NCBI RefSeq assembly: GCF_003385185.1
Contig: NZ_PQHZ01000007.1
Coordinates: forward strand, 124,001-188,000
From: Amycolatopsis palatopharyngis
GTDB taxonomy: Bacteria; Actinomycetota; Actinomycetes; Mycobacteriales; Pseudonocardiaceae
Direction: 5' to 3'
Length of the DNA stretch: 64,000 nt
Shown: positions 1 to 8,333 of the stretch, piece by piece
How the letters are laid out: each line of letters begins with the position of its first letter
Position numbering within the stretch: the stretch's first letter is position 1
Program-made: the position numbers and the translations under genes
The notes under the pieces: model-generated
Seen by the model: the letters and a program-made list of their open reading frames with translations, nothing else
The model's database searches: none
What the model was told of the DNA's origin: nothing

Positions 1-476
1 GTGTTGTTGCAGCCGACCGAGATGGAGACCCAGCCCGAGTAGGCGGAGTCCCTGCGCGCGGGCAGGGTCGAGGGGAAGGTCTCCAGCGACTCGAGGATCT
101 CGACCTCGGCCTCCGCGTTGTGCCGCGCGCGATCGAGCAGCGTCGGCAGCGAGCCGATGTTGTGGGTGCCGAACACGACGTCCACCCAGGGCGCCCGGTT
201 AACGATCTCGCCACGATCCTTCTGCGCCAGGCATCCACCTACGGCGATCTGCATGCCGGGATTAGCCTGTTTGGTGGGTCGCAGTTGCCCCAGATTGCCG
301 TACAGCTTGTTGTCCGCGTTCTCCCGGACCGCGCAGGTGTTGAACACGACGACGTCCGGCGTGGCCTCCGGGGCCGCGGCGACGTAGCCCGCGTCCTCCA
401 GCTGCCCCGCGAGCCGCTCCGAATCGTGGACGTTCATCTGGCAGCCAAAGGTGCGGATCTGGTAGCTCCGGGTCAC
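1..476 (-). CDS. miaB: MiaB tRNA methylthiotransferase, N-terminal part (runs off the window)
   Basis: Radical-SAM enzyme that adds the 2-methylthio group to i6A37 of tRNAs. Only the first ~158 residues are inside the window. The UPF0004 N-terminal domain is recognisable from GCQMN (Cys12), NTCAVREN and GGCLAQ, the cysteines that hold the auxiliary 4Fe-4S cluster in this family. The sequence leaves the window at GCNN, where Cys156 is the first cysteine of the CX3CX2C radical-SAM motif. The start is the GTG at 476, preceded by AGGAG five bases upstream; no in-frame ATG fits better. It is divergent from gluA. Identification is firm; the C-terminal radical-SAM and TRAM domains cannot be seen. 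Confidence 0.93.
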   Translation of the reverse strand, partial: MTRSYQIRTFGCQMNVHDSERLAGQLEDAGYVAAAPEATPDVVVFNTCAVRENADNKLYGNLGQLRPTKQANPGMQIAVGGCLAQKDRGEIVNRAPWVDVVFGTHNIGSLPTLLDRARHNAEAEVEILESLETFPSTLPARRDSAYSGWVSISVGCNN

Positions 477-758
477 CCAAACTCCTGGTCGCGTGCGGTT
501 GCAATGCTGAGACCACCAGGGTAGGCCGAGGGGTCGGGACACCCGCGACGCGGGCTAGCGGGACCTACCCGGGCAGTGTGCGCGGAGGGTCACTAGAGTC
601 TCGGCCACGGTTCGCGCGATCACCTGAATGGAGGCTGGTCACGTGCACCTAAGTTGCGTTTTGACCCAAACAGTGTCACTTATGGGCCGCTTCGGTGTTA
701 GATCCCGTTGTTGCCCGTAGAGCCAGGTACCGAGCAGACCGCCAGCGATGGAGGCCCG

Positions 759-1514
759 ATGACCGCTGCGACGCCCGCGCCGCCGATGATCAAGGCGGAG
801 GCCGTGAACAAGTACTTCGGCGATCTGCATGTGCTGAAGGAAATCAACTTCGAAGTCCCGAGAGGACAGGTCGTCGTGGTGCTCGGCCCGTCGGGGTCCG
901 GGAAGTCGACGCTCTGCAGGGCGATCAACCGGCTGGAGCCGATCAACTCCGGCGAGATCGCCATCGACGGAACCCCGCTGCCGGCCGAGGGCAAGGCGCT
1001 CGCCGCTTTGCGCGCCGACGTCGGCATGGTCTTCCAGCAGTTCAACCTCTTCGCGCACAAGACGATCCTGGAGAACGTCACGCTGGCCCCGCAGAAGGTC
1101 CGCAAGGCGTCCGCGGCCGAGGCCCGCAAGACCGCGATGGAACTGCTCGACCGGGTCGGCATCACCGACCAGGCCGGCAAGTACCCGGCTCAGCTCTCCG
1201 GCGGCCAGCAACAGCGGGTCGCCATCGCGCGGGCGCTGGCCATGCAGCCCAAGGTGATGCTGTTCGACGAACCGACCTCCGCGCTCGACCCCGAGATGGT
1301 CCAGGAGGTCCTGGACACGATGGTCGGCCTCGCCAAGGACGGGATGACGATGCTGGTTGTCACCCATGAGATGGGATTCGCGCGTAAAGCAGCACACCGG
1401 GTGGTGTTCATGTCCGATGGTGAGATCGTCGAGGACTCAACCCCCAACGACTTCTTCACCAACCCGAGGTCGGATCGGGCGAAGGACTTCCTCGGCAAGA
1501 TTCTGACGCACTAG
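759..1514 (+). CDS. gluA: Glutamate ABC transporter, ATP-binding protein GluA
   Basis: Cytoplasmic ATPase of a glutamate/polar amino acid importer. Visible motifs are Walker A GPSGSGKS (residues 43-50), a Q-loop in VFQQFNLF, the signature LSGGQQQR, Walker [13 protein letters not shown] and a switch His in VTHEMGF. Length is 251 aa, usual for the HisP/GlnQ family. I chose the ATG at 759 because GGAGG lies at 750-754; an upstream in-frame ATG at 708 would add 17 residues unlike the family. It is the first gene of gluABCD, followed after 56 bp by the binding protein. Gene order and content match the Corynebacterium gluABCD operon. Confidence 0.95.
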   Translation: MTAATPAPPMIKAEAVNKYFGDLHVLKEINFEVPRGQVVVVLGPSGSGKSTLCRAINRLEPINSGEIAIDGTPLPAEGKALAALRADVGMVFQQFNLFAHKTILENVTLAPQKVRKASAAEARKTAMELLDRVGITDQAGKYPAQLSGGQQQRVAIARALAMQPKVMLFDEPTSALDPEMVQEVLDTMVGLAKDGMTMLVVTHEMGFARKAAHRVVFMSDGEIVEDSTPNDFFTNPRSDRAKDFLGKILTH

Positions 1515-1570
1515 CTCCAGAATGCGACGCCGCTGCGTCGCACCGATGAAATAAGTCAGGAGAGGAACTC

Positions 1571-2485
1571 ATGAGGTTTCGCACCCTCGCCGTAGGCCTG
1601 CTGATCAGCGGGCTCGCGTTGTCCGCTTGCGGCAAGGAAGGCGCTCCCACCGACTCCGGTAGCGGGGAAGGCAACGGCAGTGCCGCCCCCGAGATGCCGA
1701 CGTACGAGGTCGCCAAGGACGTCAAGCTGGAAGGCTCCCCGACCTTCGACAAAATGAAGAGCGTGGGCCACCCGATCGTCGGTGTGAAGGAAGACCAGCC
1801 CGGACTTGGCTACAAGGACCCGACCACTGGCAAGTACAGCGGATTTGACATCGAGATCGCCAGGTACGTCGCGGCGAACCTCGGCTTCGAGCCGGAGTCG
1901 ATCGAATTCAAGGCGGTTCCGTCCGCGGGACGCGAGCAGGCACTGATCAACGGTGACGTCCACTACTACGTCGGCACCTACACGATCAATGACAAGCGTA
2001 AGCAGCAGGTCTCCTTCGCGGGCCCGTACTTCGTCGCCGGTCAGGGCCTTCTCGTGCAGAAGGACAACACCGACATCAACGGCAAGGACGACCTGAAGGG
2101 CAAGAAGGTCTGCTCGGTGAGTGGTTCCACGCCGATCCAGAACGTGCGCGATCAGGGCATGACCGACCAGATCGTCGAACTGCAGACTTACTCGCAGTGC
2201 GTCAACCAGCTCGCCCAAGGCCAGGTAGACGCTGTCACCACTGACGACGCGATCCTGAAGGGCTACGCCGCGCAGGAGCCGGACAAGTTCAAGGTCGTGG
2301 GTGACACGTTCTCCGAGGAGCCGTACGGTATCGGACTGCCGAAGGACGACAAGGTCCTGCGCGACAAGGTGAACGACGCTCTGGAAGCATCCCTCGAAGA
2401 GGGCGGCGCCTGGCAGAAGATCTACGACGCCACACTTGGCAAGTCGGGATCGACCGCCGAGAAGCCGGCCATCGAACGGTACTGA
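1571..2485 (+). CDS. gluB: Glutamate ABC transporter, substrate-binding lipoprotein GluB
   Basis: Extracytoplasmic solute-binding protein, 304 aa. The N-terminus is a lipoprotein signal with lipobox LSAC and Cys20 as the lipidation site. It is followed by a low-complexity Gly/Ser/Pro linker and a family-3 periplasmic binding domain (IVGVKEDQPGLGYKD, GFDIEIARYVA, KAVPSAGREQALINGDV). GGAGAGG precedes the ATG. It would capture glutamate outside the membrane and deliver it to GluC/GluD. Two hairpins follow the gene before gluC, a common way to make more binding protein than permease. Confidence 0.95.
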   Translation: MRFRTLAVGLLISGLALSACGKEGAPTDSGSGEGNGSAAPEMPTYEVAKDVKLEGSPTFDKMKSVGHPIVGVKEDQPGLGYKDPTTGKYSGFDIEIARYVAANLGFEPESIEFKAVPSAGREQALINGDVHYYVGTYTINDKRKQQVSFAGPYFVAGQGLLVQKDNTDINGKDDLKGKKVCSVSGSTPIQNVRDQGMTDQIVELQTYSQCVNQLAQGQVDAVTTDDAILKGYAAQEPDKFKVVGDTFSEEPYGIGLPKDDKVLRDKVNDALEASLEEGGAWQKIYDATLGKSGSTAEKPAIERY

Positions 2486-2491
2486 CATATC

Positions 2492-2608
2492 GCGCGGCCG
2501 GCGGTGGCATCTCATGCTGCCGCCGGCCGCGCCGTACCGCACCACCCGTCGCCGACGAGAGCACGTGGCGCCCGTCCGCGCCCTGTCGCTATGACCGCGG
2601 CCGGGCGC
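2492..2608 (+). terminator. Two consecutive hairpins between gluB and gluC
   Basis: The 148-bp gap between gluB and gluC holds two strong inverted repeats. The first has a 13-bp perfect stem (2492-2504 with 2520-2532, loop 15). The second has a 13-nt stem with one mismatch (2568-2580 with 2596-2608). Neither is followed by a T run, as is usual in high-GC actinobacteria. I infer partial termination or 3'-end stabilisation that keeps gluB message above gluCD. Confidence 0.6.
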
Positions 2609-2633
2609 TCACAAGCACACTCCAAGGAAAACG

Positions 2634-3281
2634 ATGGACGTCCTACTCGACAACCTTGACCTCTACGGTCCCGGGTTCCTCAACACCATCAAGCTGTTTC
2701 TCATTTCTGCGTTCGGCTCTCTGGTGCTGGGCACGATTCTGGCGATGCTTCGGGTGAGCCCCGTGCCGATCCTCAGGGCTGCGGGCACCACATACGTCGT
2801 GCTGTTCCGCAACACACCATTGACACTGATTTTCTTCTTCTTCGCGTTCGCTTTTCCGCTGCTGGACATCGTCGACATCTCGTTCTTCACCTCGGCGGTC
2901 GTCGCCCTGACGCTGTACACGACGGCCTTCGTCTGTGAAGTGGTGCGCTCCGGCATCAACACCGTGCCAGTAGGGCAAGCAGAGGCGGGGCGTGCGGTAG
3001 GCCTGACCTTCGGACAGATCCTTGGCAGCATCGTTCTCCCGCAGGCGGGCCGTTCGGTCGTTCCGCCGATGATGAGCACGATGATCGCGCTGTTGAAGAA
3101 CACGACCGTGGCCGCAGGATTCTCCGTGGTCGAGGCCGGCGCAATCCAGAACTACCTGTCCGAGCGCGGATACAGCGTGATGGTCGGGCTGCTCTGGGTC
3201 GCTCTCGGTTTCGTGATCCTGGTTATTCCCATGACACTGTTGCAGCGCAGCCTCGAGAACCGATGGAGCGTCGCCCGATGA
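2634..3281 (+). CDS. gluC: Glutamate ABC transporter permease GluC
   Basis: Inner-membrane permease of the HisM/GlnP family, 215 aa, with a hydrophobic N-terminal helix (FLNTIKLFLISAFGSLVLG) and the EAA-loop region EAGRAVGLTFGQILGSIVLPQA that contacts the ATPase. A short AAGGAAAACG precedes the ATG. Its stop codon overlaps the gluD start (ATGA at 3278-3281), so the two permeases are translationally coupled and probably form the GluC-GluD heterodimer. Confidence 0.95.
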   Translation: MDVLLDNLDLYGPGFLNTIKLFLISAFGSLVLGTILAMLRVSPVPILRAAGTTYVVLFRNTPLTLIFFFFAFAFPLLDIVDISFFTSAVVALTLYTTAFVCEVVRSGINTVPVGQAEAGRAVGLTFGQILGSIVLPQAGRSVVPPMMSTMIALLKNTTVAAGFSVVEAGAIQNYLSERGYSVMVGLLWVALGFVILVIPMTLLQRSLENRWSVAR

Positions 3282-4135
3282 GTTCTGTCCTGTTCGACGT
3301 CCCCGGGCCGAAAGCGCGTCTGCGCCACCGGGGATACGCGGTGCTCGGTGTTGTCGCCGTCGCCGGATTCATTGCGTTCGTGGTCTACCAGTTCGCTTCC
3401 GAAGGCCAGTTCGAAGCCGACATGTGGAGCTGGATCCAGTACGAGCAAGTTCAACTCGAACTGCTGGCAGCCCTCGGCAACACCCTGAAGGCCTTCGCGG
3501 TCGGATCGGTGCTGGCGCTCGTATTCGGCGCGATCTTCGCGGCAGGCAGGTTGTCGGACCACGCGATATTCCGGGTTCCGTCGATCGCCATCGTCGAGTT
3601 CTTCCGCGCCGTGCCGCTCGTGGTGATGATCTTCTTCTTCCACTTCGGAATCAGCCTCGGTGCCCCGTTCTACTCCGTCGTTCTCGGGCTCACCCTCTAC
3701 AACGGCTCGGTGCTGGCCGAGGTCTTCCGCGCTGGCGTACTTTCACTGCCAAAGGGGCAGAGCGAGGCCGCGTACGCGGTAGGGATGCGCAAGACCCAGG
3801 TCATGCAACTGGTGTTGCTGCCGCAGGCATTGCGGGCCATGTTGCCCGCGATCATCAGTCAGCTGGTGGTGCTGCTCAAGGACACGGCCCTCGGCTTCCT
3901 GATCACGTACGAGGAACTGCTGCGGTACGCCCGCTACCTCGGCGGCATCGTCGAGTTCGGCCGCCCCCTGGTGCCGATAACGATCGTCGTGGCCGCCATG
4001 TACATCACGATGTGCCTCGCGCTGGCCGGTGTCGCGAAGTACCTCGAAAGCCGCAACCGCCGGAACAAGAAGGGTGACCCCGAGGTCGCCCGGACGACGG
4101 AAGAGGTCGTGCGCGTGCACGAGCCGCTGGAGTGA
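3278..4135 (+). CDS. gluD: Glutamate ABC transporter permease GluD
   Basis: Second permease of the importer, 285 aa from the ATG at 3278. An in-frame ATG at 3263 lies inside gluC and is less likely because the 3278 codon gives the classical ATGA overlap. An extra N-terminal transmembrane segment (YAVLGVVAVAGFIAFVVYQ) precedes the conserved permease core. The EAA loop reads EAAYAVGMRKTQVMQLVLLPQA. The charged C-terminal tail is typical of actinobacterial GluD. It is the last gene of the operon and is closed by a 13-bp-stem terminator at 4150-4187. Confidence 0.95.
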   Translation: MSSVLFDVPGPKARLRHRGYAVLGVVAVAGFIAFVVYQFASEGQFEADMWSWIQYEQVQLELLAALGNTLKAFAVGSVLALVFGAIFAAGRLSDHAIFRVPSIAIVEFFRAVPLVVMIFFFHFGISLGAPFYSVVLGLTLYNGSVLAEVFRAGVLSLPKGQSEAAYAVGMRKTQVMQLVLLPQALRAMLPAIISQLVVLLKDTALGFLITYEELLRYARYLGGIVEFGRPLVPITIVVAAMYITMCLALAGVAKYLESRNRRNKKGDPEVARTTEEVVRVHEPLE

Positions 4136-4149
4136 GCCGAAGCTGAGCC

Positions 4150-4187
4150 GACAGCGGCGCCCACCTACTTAGGCGGGCGCCGCTGTC
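4150..4187. terminator. Bidirectional terminator between gluD and sdhB
   Basis: Perfect 13-bp inverted repeat (4150-4162 with 4175-4187, loop 12). It lies between the convergent ends of gluD (stop at 4135) and sdhB (stop at 4198). It can form on either strand, so it probably ends both operons. Confidence 0.8.
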
Positions 4188-4197
4188 GTACGGGCTG

Positions 4198-4947
4198 CTA
4201 TCCCCGCTTGAACAGTTTGTTGCCCAGCCAGACGATCGGGTCGTAGCGCTTGTCCGCCACGCGCTCCTTCATCGGGATGAGGGCGTTGTCGGTGATGTGG
4301 ATGTTCTCCGGGCACACGTCGGAACAGCACTTGGTGATGTTGCAGTAGCCGAGCCCGTGTTCGGCCTGAGCGGCGTCGCGGCGGTCCGCGACGTCCAGCG
4401 GGTGCATCTCCAGCTCCGCGATCCGCATCAGGTACCTCGGCCCCGCGAAGGCCTCCTTGTTCTCCTCGTGGTCGCGGATCACATGGCACGTGTCCTGACA
4501 GAGGAAGCACTCGATGCACTTGCGGAACTCCTGCGAGCGCTCGACGTCCACCTGCTTCATCCGGTACTCGCCGGGGGCGAGATCCTTCGGTGGCGTGAAG
4601 GACGGGATCTCGCGGGCCTTCTGGTAGTTGAACGACACGTCGCAGACCAGGTCGCGGATCACCGGGAACGTCCGCATGGGGGTCACCGTGATGACCTCGT
4701 CCTCGGTGAACGTGGACATCCTGGTCATGCACAGCAGCTTCGGCCTGCCGTTGACCTCCGCCGAGCAGGAACCGCATTTGCCCGCCTTGCAGTTCCAGCG
4801 CACCGCGAGGTCGGAACACTGGGTGGCCTGCAGGCGGTGGAGGATGTCCAGGACGACCTCCCCCTCGTTCACCTCGACCGTGTAGTCCTGCAGTTCGCCG
4901 GACTCCGCGTCGCCGCGCCAGACGCGGAAGTTCGCCTTGTAGGTCAT
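4198..4947 (-). CDS. sdhB: Succinate dehydrogenase iron-sulfur subunit (Sdh1 type)
   Basis: Carries electrons from the FAD subunit towards the membrane quinone site; 249 aa. The [2Fe-2S] ferredoxin region is C..C with KAGKCGSCSAEVNGRPKLLC, and the C-terminal clusters use CIECFLCQDTC and CNITKCCSDVCPENI. The ATG at 4947 gives MTYKANFRVW; upstream in-frame sequence overlapping sdhA looks non-coding. It starts one base after the sdhA stop, so the genes are coupled. Length and gene order match, from memory, mycobacterial Rv0247c of the Sdh1 complex rather than the canonical sdhCDAB operon. Confidence 0.93.
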   Translation of the reverse strand: MTYKANFRVWRGDAESGELQDYTVEVNEGEVVLDILHRLQATQCSDLAVRWNCKAGKCGSCSAEVNGRPKLLCMTRMSTFTEDEVITVTPMRTFPVIRDLVCDVSFNYQKAREIPSFTPPKDLAPGEYRMKQVDVERSQEFRKCIECFLCQDTCHVIRDHEENKEAFAGPRYLMRIAELEMHPLDVADRRDAAQAEHGLGYCNITKCCSDVCPENIHITDNALIPMKERVADKRYDPIVWLGNKLFKRG

Positions 4948-4948
4948 C

Positions 4949-6871
4949 TCAGGCCTCCTTCCGCGCGGGGTGCCCGCTGAGTTCGCCGCCGGTGTAGTAC
5001 TTCTCCAGCTCCTCGAGTTCGAAGAGCTCGACCAGGTCCTGACGCATCGGCAACTGCTCCTGCACGGCGACCGTGATCGCCGGAACGGCCGAATCGCTGT
5101 CGGTGTCACTGACCGAACACACCAGCAGCTTGTTGCGCCACTCGGCGTCCAGCTGCGGGTAGTCGTCGCGGGTGTGCCCGCCGCGGCTCTCCGTTCGTTT
5201 CAGCGCCGCCTTGGCCACGCACTCGCTGACCATCACCATATTGCGCAGGTCCACCGCCAGGTGCCAGCCGGGATTGAACTGCCGGTGTCCCTCGACGGTG
5301 ACGTTGCGGATCCGCTTCTTGATCTCGCCGATCTTGCCGAGTGCCTGCTCGATCTCCTCCGCCTTGCGGATGATGCCGACCAGGTCGTTCATCGCCTGCT
5401 GCAGCTCCACCTGCAACGTGTAGGGATTCTCCTCGATCCCTTCCTCCGGCGGATCGAACGGGGACAGCGCCAGCTTGGCTGCCGAGTCCACCGCGGCACC
5501 CGCCACGGCGGGCCGATCGGTCAAAGACTCCACATAGGACGAGGCGCCGAGACCGGCCCTGCGGCCGAACACGAGCAGGTCGGACAGGGAGTTCCCGCCG
5601 AGTCTGTTGGACCCGTGCATCCCGCCCGAGCACTCACCAGCGGCGAACAGGCCTGGCACACTCGACGAAGCCGTGTCCGGGTCGACCTCGATACCACCCA
5701 TCACGTAGTGGCAGGTGGGACCGACCTCCATCGCCTCCTTCGTGATGTCCACATCGGCCAGTTCCTTGAACTGGTGGTACATCGACGGCAGCTTGCGCTT
5801 GATCTCCTCGGCGGGCAGCCGGCTAGCGATGTCCAGGAACACGCCACCGTGTGGCGATCCCCGGCCCTCCTTGACCTCGGAGTTGATCGCCCTGGCCACC
5901 TCGTCACGCGGAAGCAGGTCCGGTGTGCGCCGGTTGTTGTCCGCGTCGGTGTACCAGCGATCGGCCTCCTCCTCGCTGTCGGCGTACTGTCCTTTGAAGA
6001 CATCCGGGACGTAGTCGAACATGAACCGGGATTCCTCGGAGTTCTTCAACACTCCCCCGTCACCGCGCACGCCCTCGGTGACCAGGATTCCCTTGACACT
6101 CGGCGGCCACACCATGCCGGTGGGATGGAACTGGACGAACTCCATGTTGATCAGCTTCGCGTCCGCCCGCAGTGCCAGCGCGTGTCCGTCCCCCGTGTAC
6201 TCCCAGGAGTTCGAGGTCACCTTGAACGACTTGCCAATTCCGCCAGTCGCGAGCACGACGGCAGGTGCCTCGAAGAGGATGAACCGCCCCGTCTCCCGCC
6301 AGTACCCGAACGCACCGGCGATCCGGCCTTCTTCGGTGATCAGCTCGGTGATCGTGCACTCGGCGAAGACCTTGATCTTCGCCTCGTAGTCACCGTGTTC
6401 GGCGAAGTCCTCCTGCTGCAGCGACACGATCTTCTGCTGCATCGTGCGGATCAGTTCGAGGCCCGTGCGGTCGCCGACGTGCGCGAGCCGGGGATAGGTG
6501 TGCCCGCCGAAGTTGCGCTGGCTGATCCGGCCGTCCTCGGTACGGTCGAACAGCGCGCCGTAGGTCTCCAGCTCCCAGACCCGGTCCGGCGCTTCTTTGG
6601 CATGCAGCTCGGCCATCCGCCAGTTGTTCAGGAACTTGCCGCCCCGCATGGTGTCGCGGAAATGCACCTGCCAGTTGTCGCCGGAGTTCACGTTGCCCAT
6701 CGAGGCAGCGCACCCACCCTCGGCCATCACCGTATGCGCCTTGCCGAACAGGGATTTGCAGACGACGGCGACGCTGAGGCCACGCTGACGTGCCTCGATC
6801 ACCGCTCGTAGGCCCGCGCCGCCGGCACCGATCACCACGACGTCGTAGCCGTGCCGTTCGACCTCGGTCAT
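4949..6871 (-). CDS. sdhA: Succinate dehydrogenase flavoprotein subunit (Sdh1 type)
   Basis: Oxidises succinate to fumarate using covalently bound FAD; 640 aa. It has the N-terminal dinucleotide fold VVVIGAGGAGLRA, a MAEGG motif, a substrate-binding HxxxR-type segment (FGGHTYPRLAHVGDRTG), TGGIGKSF, and the capping and C-terminal motifs GLFAAGECSGGMHGSNRLGG and RNMVMVSECVAKAAL. The ATG at 6871 begins MTEVERHGYDVVVIG. It sits between the membrane subunit upstream and sdhB downstream. The order matches the Rv0249c-Rv0247c type of operon. Confidence 0.94.
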   Translation of the reverse strand: MTEVERHGYDVVVIGAGGAGLRAVIEARQRGLSVAVVCKSLFGKAHTVMAEGGCAASMGNVNSGDNWQVHFRDTMRGGKFLNNWRMAELHAKEAPDRVWELETYGALFDRTEDGRISQRNFGGHTYPRLAHVGDRTGLELIRTMQQKIVSLQQEDFAEHGDYEAKIKVFAECTITELITEEGRIAGAFGYWRETGRFILFEAPAVVLATGGIGKSFKVTSNSWEYTGDGHALALRADAKLINMEFVQFHPTGMVWPPSVKGILVTEGVRGDGGVLKNSEESRFMFDYVPDVFKGQYADSEEEADRWYTDADNNRRTPDLLPRDEVARAINSEVKEGRGSPHGGVFLDIASRLPAEEIKRKLPSMYHQFKELADVDITKEAMEVGPTCHYVMGGIEVDPDTASSSVPGLFAAGECSGGMHGSNRLGGNSLSDLLVFGRRAGLGASSYVESLTDRPAVAGAAVDSAAKLALSPFDPPEEGIEENPYTLQVELQQAMNDLVGIIRKAEEIEQALGKIGEIKKRIRNVTVEGHRQFNPGWHLAVDLRNMVMVSECVAKAALKRTESRGGHTRDDYPQLDAEWRNKLLVCSVSDTDSDSAVPAITVAVQEQLPMRQDLVELFELEELEKYYTGGELSGHPARKEA

Positions 6872-6943
6872 GAATTGCCACCTCGAAGACTTCGTTGATT
6901 GAGTCGGGTTGAAGACGAGCGATCAGGGAAGGGCCGGCCGGCG

Positions 6944-7774
6944 TCAGTTGATGAAGCGCAGATCGGTGATCGTGCCACTGGCGACGAGCCACACGTAGAG
7001 GTCCGTGAGCACCAGCGTCCCGAGGGTGATCCAGGCGAACATCATGTGCCGGTCGTTGATTTTCGTGACCTGCGTCCACATCCAGTACCGCACCGGATGT
7101 TTCGAGAAATGCTTGAGCCTGCCGCCGACCGCGTGCCTGCACGAGTGACAGGACAGGGTGTAGCACCACAGCAGGACGACGTTGGCGAGCAGGACGATAT
7201 TGCCCAGCCCGACGCCGAAGCCGGCTTCGCCACCGAACGCGAGGATCGCGTCGTAGGTGTTGATCAGGGTGATCACCAGCGCCACGTAGAAGAAGTAGCG
7301 GTGCGCGTTCTGGATGATCAGCGGCAGCCTGGTCTCCCCGGTGTAGCGCGAATGCGGCTCCGCCACAGCGCACGCGGGCGGCGACAACCACACCGAGCGG
7401 TAGTAGGCCTTGCGGTAGTAGTAGCAGGTGAGCCGGAAGCCGAGCAGGAACGGCAGCACGAGGAAGCCGAGCGGGATGAACCCGGGAAGTTCGCCGAACG
7501 GCGTGCCGAAATGGCTCGAGCCCGGGACGCAGGAGTCACTCAGGCACGGCGAGTAGAAGGGCGTCAGGTAGTGGTGTTCGGCGACCCAGTAGGACTCGCG
7601 CATGAAGGATCGGATCGTGGCGTAGATGACGAAGGTCGCCAGCCCGAGCGTCGTGAGCAGCGGGGGCAGCCACCATCGGTCGGTGCGCAGGGTCCGAGCG
7701 CCGATGCGGGCCCTGTTCGGGCCGCCGACACCGGCCGCTGTCCGGCTGGCCACGCTGCTAGCCGGGCGGCTCAC
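6944..7774 (-). CDS. sdhC: Sdh1-type succinate dehydrogenase membrane anchor subunit
   Basis: 276-aa membrane subunit with about five hydrophobic helices (LLTTLGLATFVIYATI, FIPLGFLVLPFLLGF, YFFYVALVITLIN, NIVLLANVVLLWCY, TLGTLVLTDLYVWLV). It resembles Rv0249c. It is rich in potential metal ligands: His67, His68, Cys77 and Cys82 in one loop, and CHSCRH (Cys209-His214) after the fourth helix. A mycobacterial Sdh1 structure reports a membrane-embedded Rieske-type cluster; which of these residues are its ligands here is inference. The start is the GTG at 7774, overlapping the stop of the 97-aa gene (GTGA). Confidence 0.85.
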   Translation of the reverse strand: MSRPASSVASRTAAGVGGPNRARIGARTLRTDRWWLPPLLTTLGLATFVIYATIRSFMRESYWVAEHHYLTPFYSPCLSDSCVPGSSHFGTPFGELPGFIPLGFLVLPFLLGFRLTCYYYRKAYYRSVWLSPPACAVAEPHSRYTGETRLPLIIQNAHRYFFYVALVITLINTYDAILAFGGEAGFGVGLGNIVLLANVVLLWCYTLSCHSCRHAVGGRLKHFSKHPVRYWMWTQVTKINDRHMMFAWITLGTLVLTDLYVWLVASGTITDLRFIN

Positions 7775-8064
7775 CGCTGGTGACGCTGGTAGCCGCCGAC
7801 ACCCTCGTCATCTGCGCCCTGCCAGAGCGCGGGGTCGTACGGCGTGTCCGGCACCACCACGACGTTCGTGCGGTCTTGTGGCGTGTGCTGGGCGGGCACC
7901 GGCGGCGTCTGGTCCAGTTCGCCCGCGTCGATGTCCAGCCGCTCCACGTCGTTGACCAGTCGCCGGACCCCCGGCGCCTCGCCATACCTGGCCCGCAGCG
8001 CGCCCACGCACTGCCGCAACTGGCCGATCGTGCGCCGAAGTTCGGACATTTCGCTGGTGGTCAT
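7771..8064 (-). CDS. Conserved 97-aa protein leading the Sdh1 operon (Rv0250c-like)
   Basis: Small soluble protein starting MTTSEMSELRRTIGQLR. The N-terminal half is helical and possibly coiled-coil, with paired Leu/Arg residues. The C-terminal half is Pro/Asp-rich and disordered-looking (TPPVPAQHTPQDRTNVVVV). The ATG at 8064 has a perfect GGAGG six bases upstream, so the longer reading frame to 8175 is probably untranslated. From memory, mycobacteria have a 97-aa gene (Rv0250c) at the same position before the sdh genes. The function is unknown; position suggests an assembly or regulatory partner of Sdh1. Confidence 0.75.
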   Translation of the reverse strand: MTTSEMSELRRTIGQLRQCVGALRARYGEAPGVRRLVNDVERLDIDAGELDQTPPVPAQHTPQDRTNVVVVPDTPYDPALWQGADDEGVGGYQRHQR

Positions 8065-8227
8065 CGGATACCTCCGAGTCAGTTCGTTCGGCTGCGCCGA
8101 GTCGGGCGGTGGCGGCCTCGGCACCGCGTCACCGCCGACTCTGCCTTGCCGTGTGCAGTGTGACAAGTAGCACACCCTGCGTTTCGGCCGTGATCGGGGT
8201 CACTCCGAATGATCTTCTTGATCGATT

Positions 8228-8256
8228 TTGATAAGGCCGGGGTCTCGATGTACTGT
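8228..8256 (+). promoter_or_regulatory. Candidate sigma-A promoter of edd-eda
   Basis: TTGATA at 8228-8233 and TACTGT at 8251-8256 are separated by exactly 17 bp, about 80 bp upstream of the edd start, in the 269-bp divergent gap to the Sdh operon. It is a good match for a high-GC genome but was found by eye only. Confidence 0.5.
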
Positions 8257-8333
8257 GTCCGGAGTCACGACCGCGCGACGTCAGTGCCGCCGTACGCCGG
8301 GCCACCACCTCCTGATCCGACCGGAGAGGCCGT

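Noticed and set aside
661-686. TTGACC / TATGGG as gluA promoter
   Set aside because: Spacing is only 14 bp and no better -10 is present, so not listed as a feature.
639-1397. Long minus-strand reading frame opposite gluA
   Set aside because: Arises from the high-GC codon bias of gluA; no family features, and gluA itself is certain.
4970-6811. 613-codon plus-strand reading frame opposite sdhA
   Set aside because: Shadow of sdhA; composition is typical of antisense frames.
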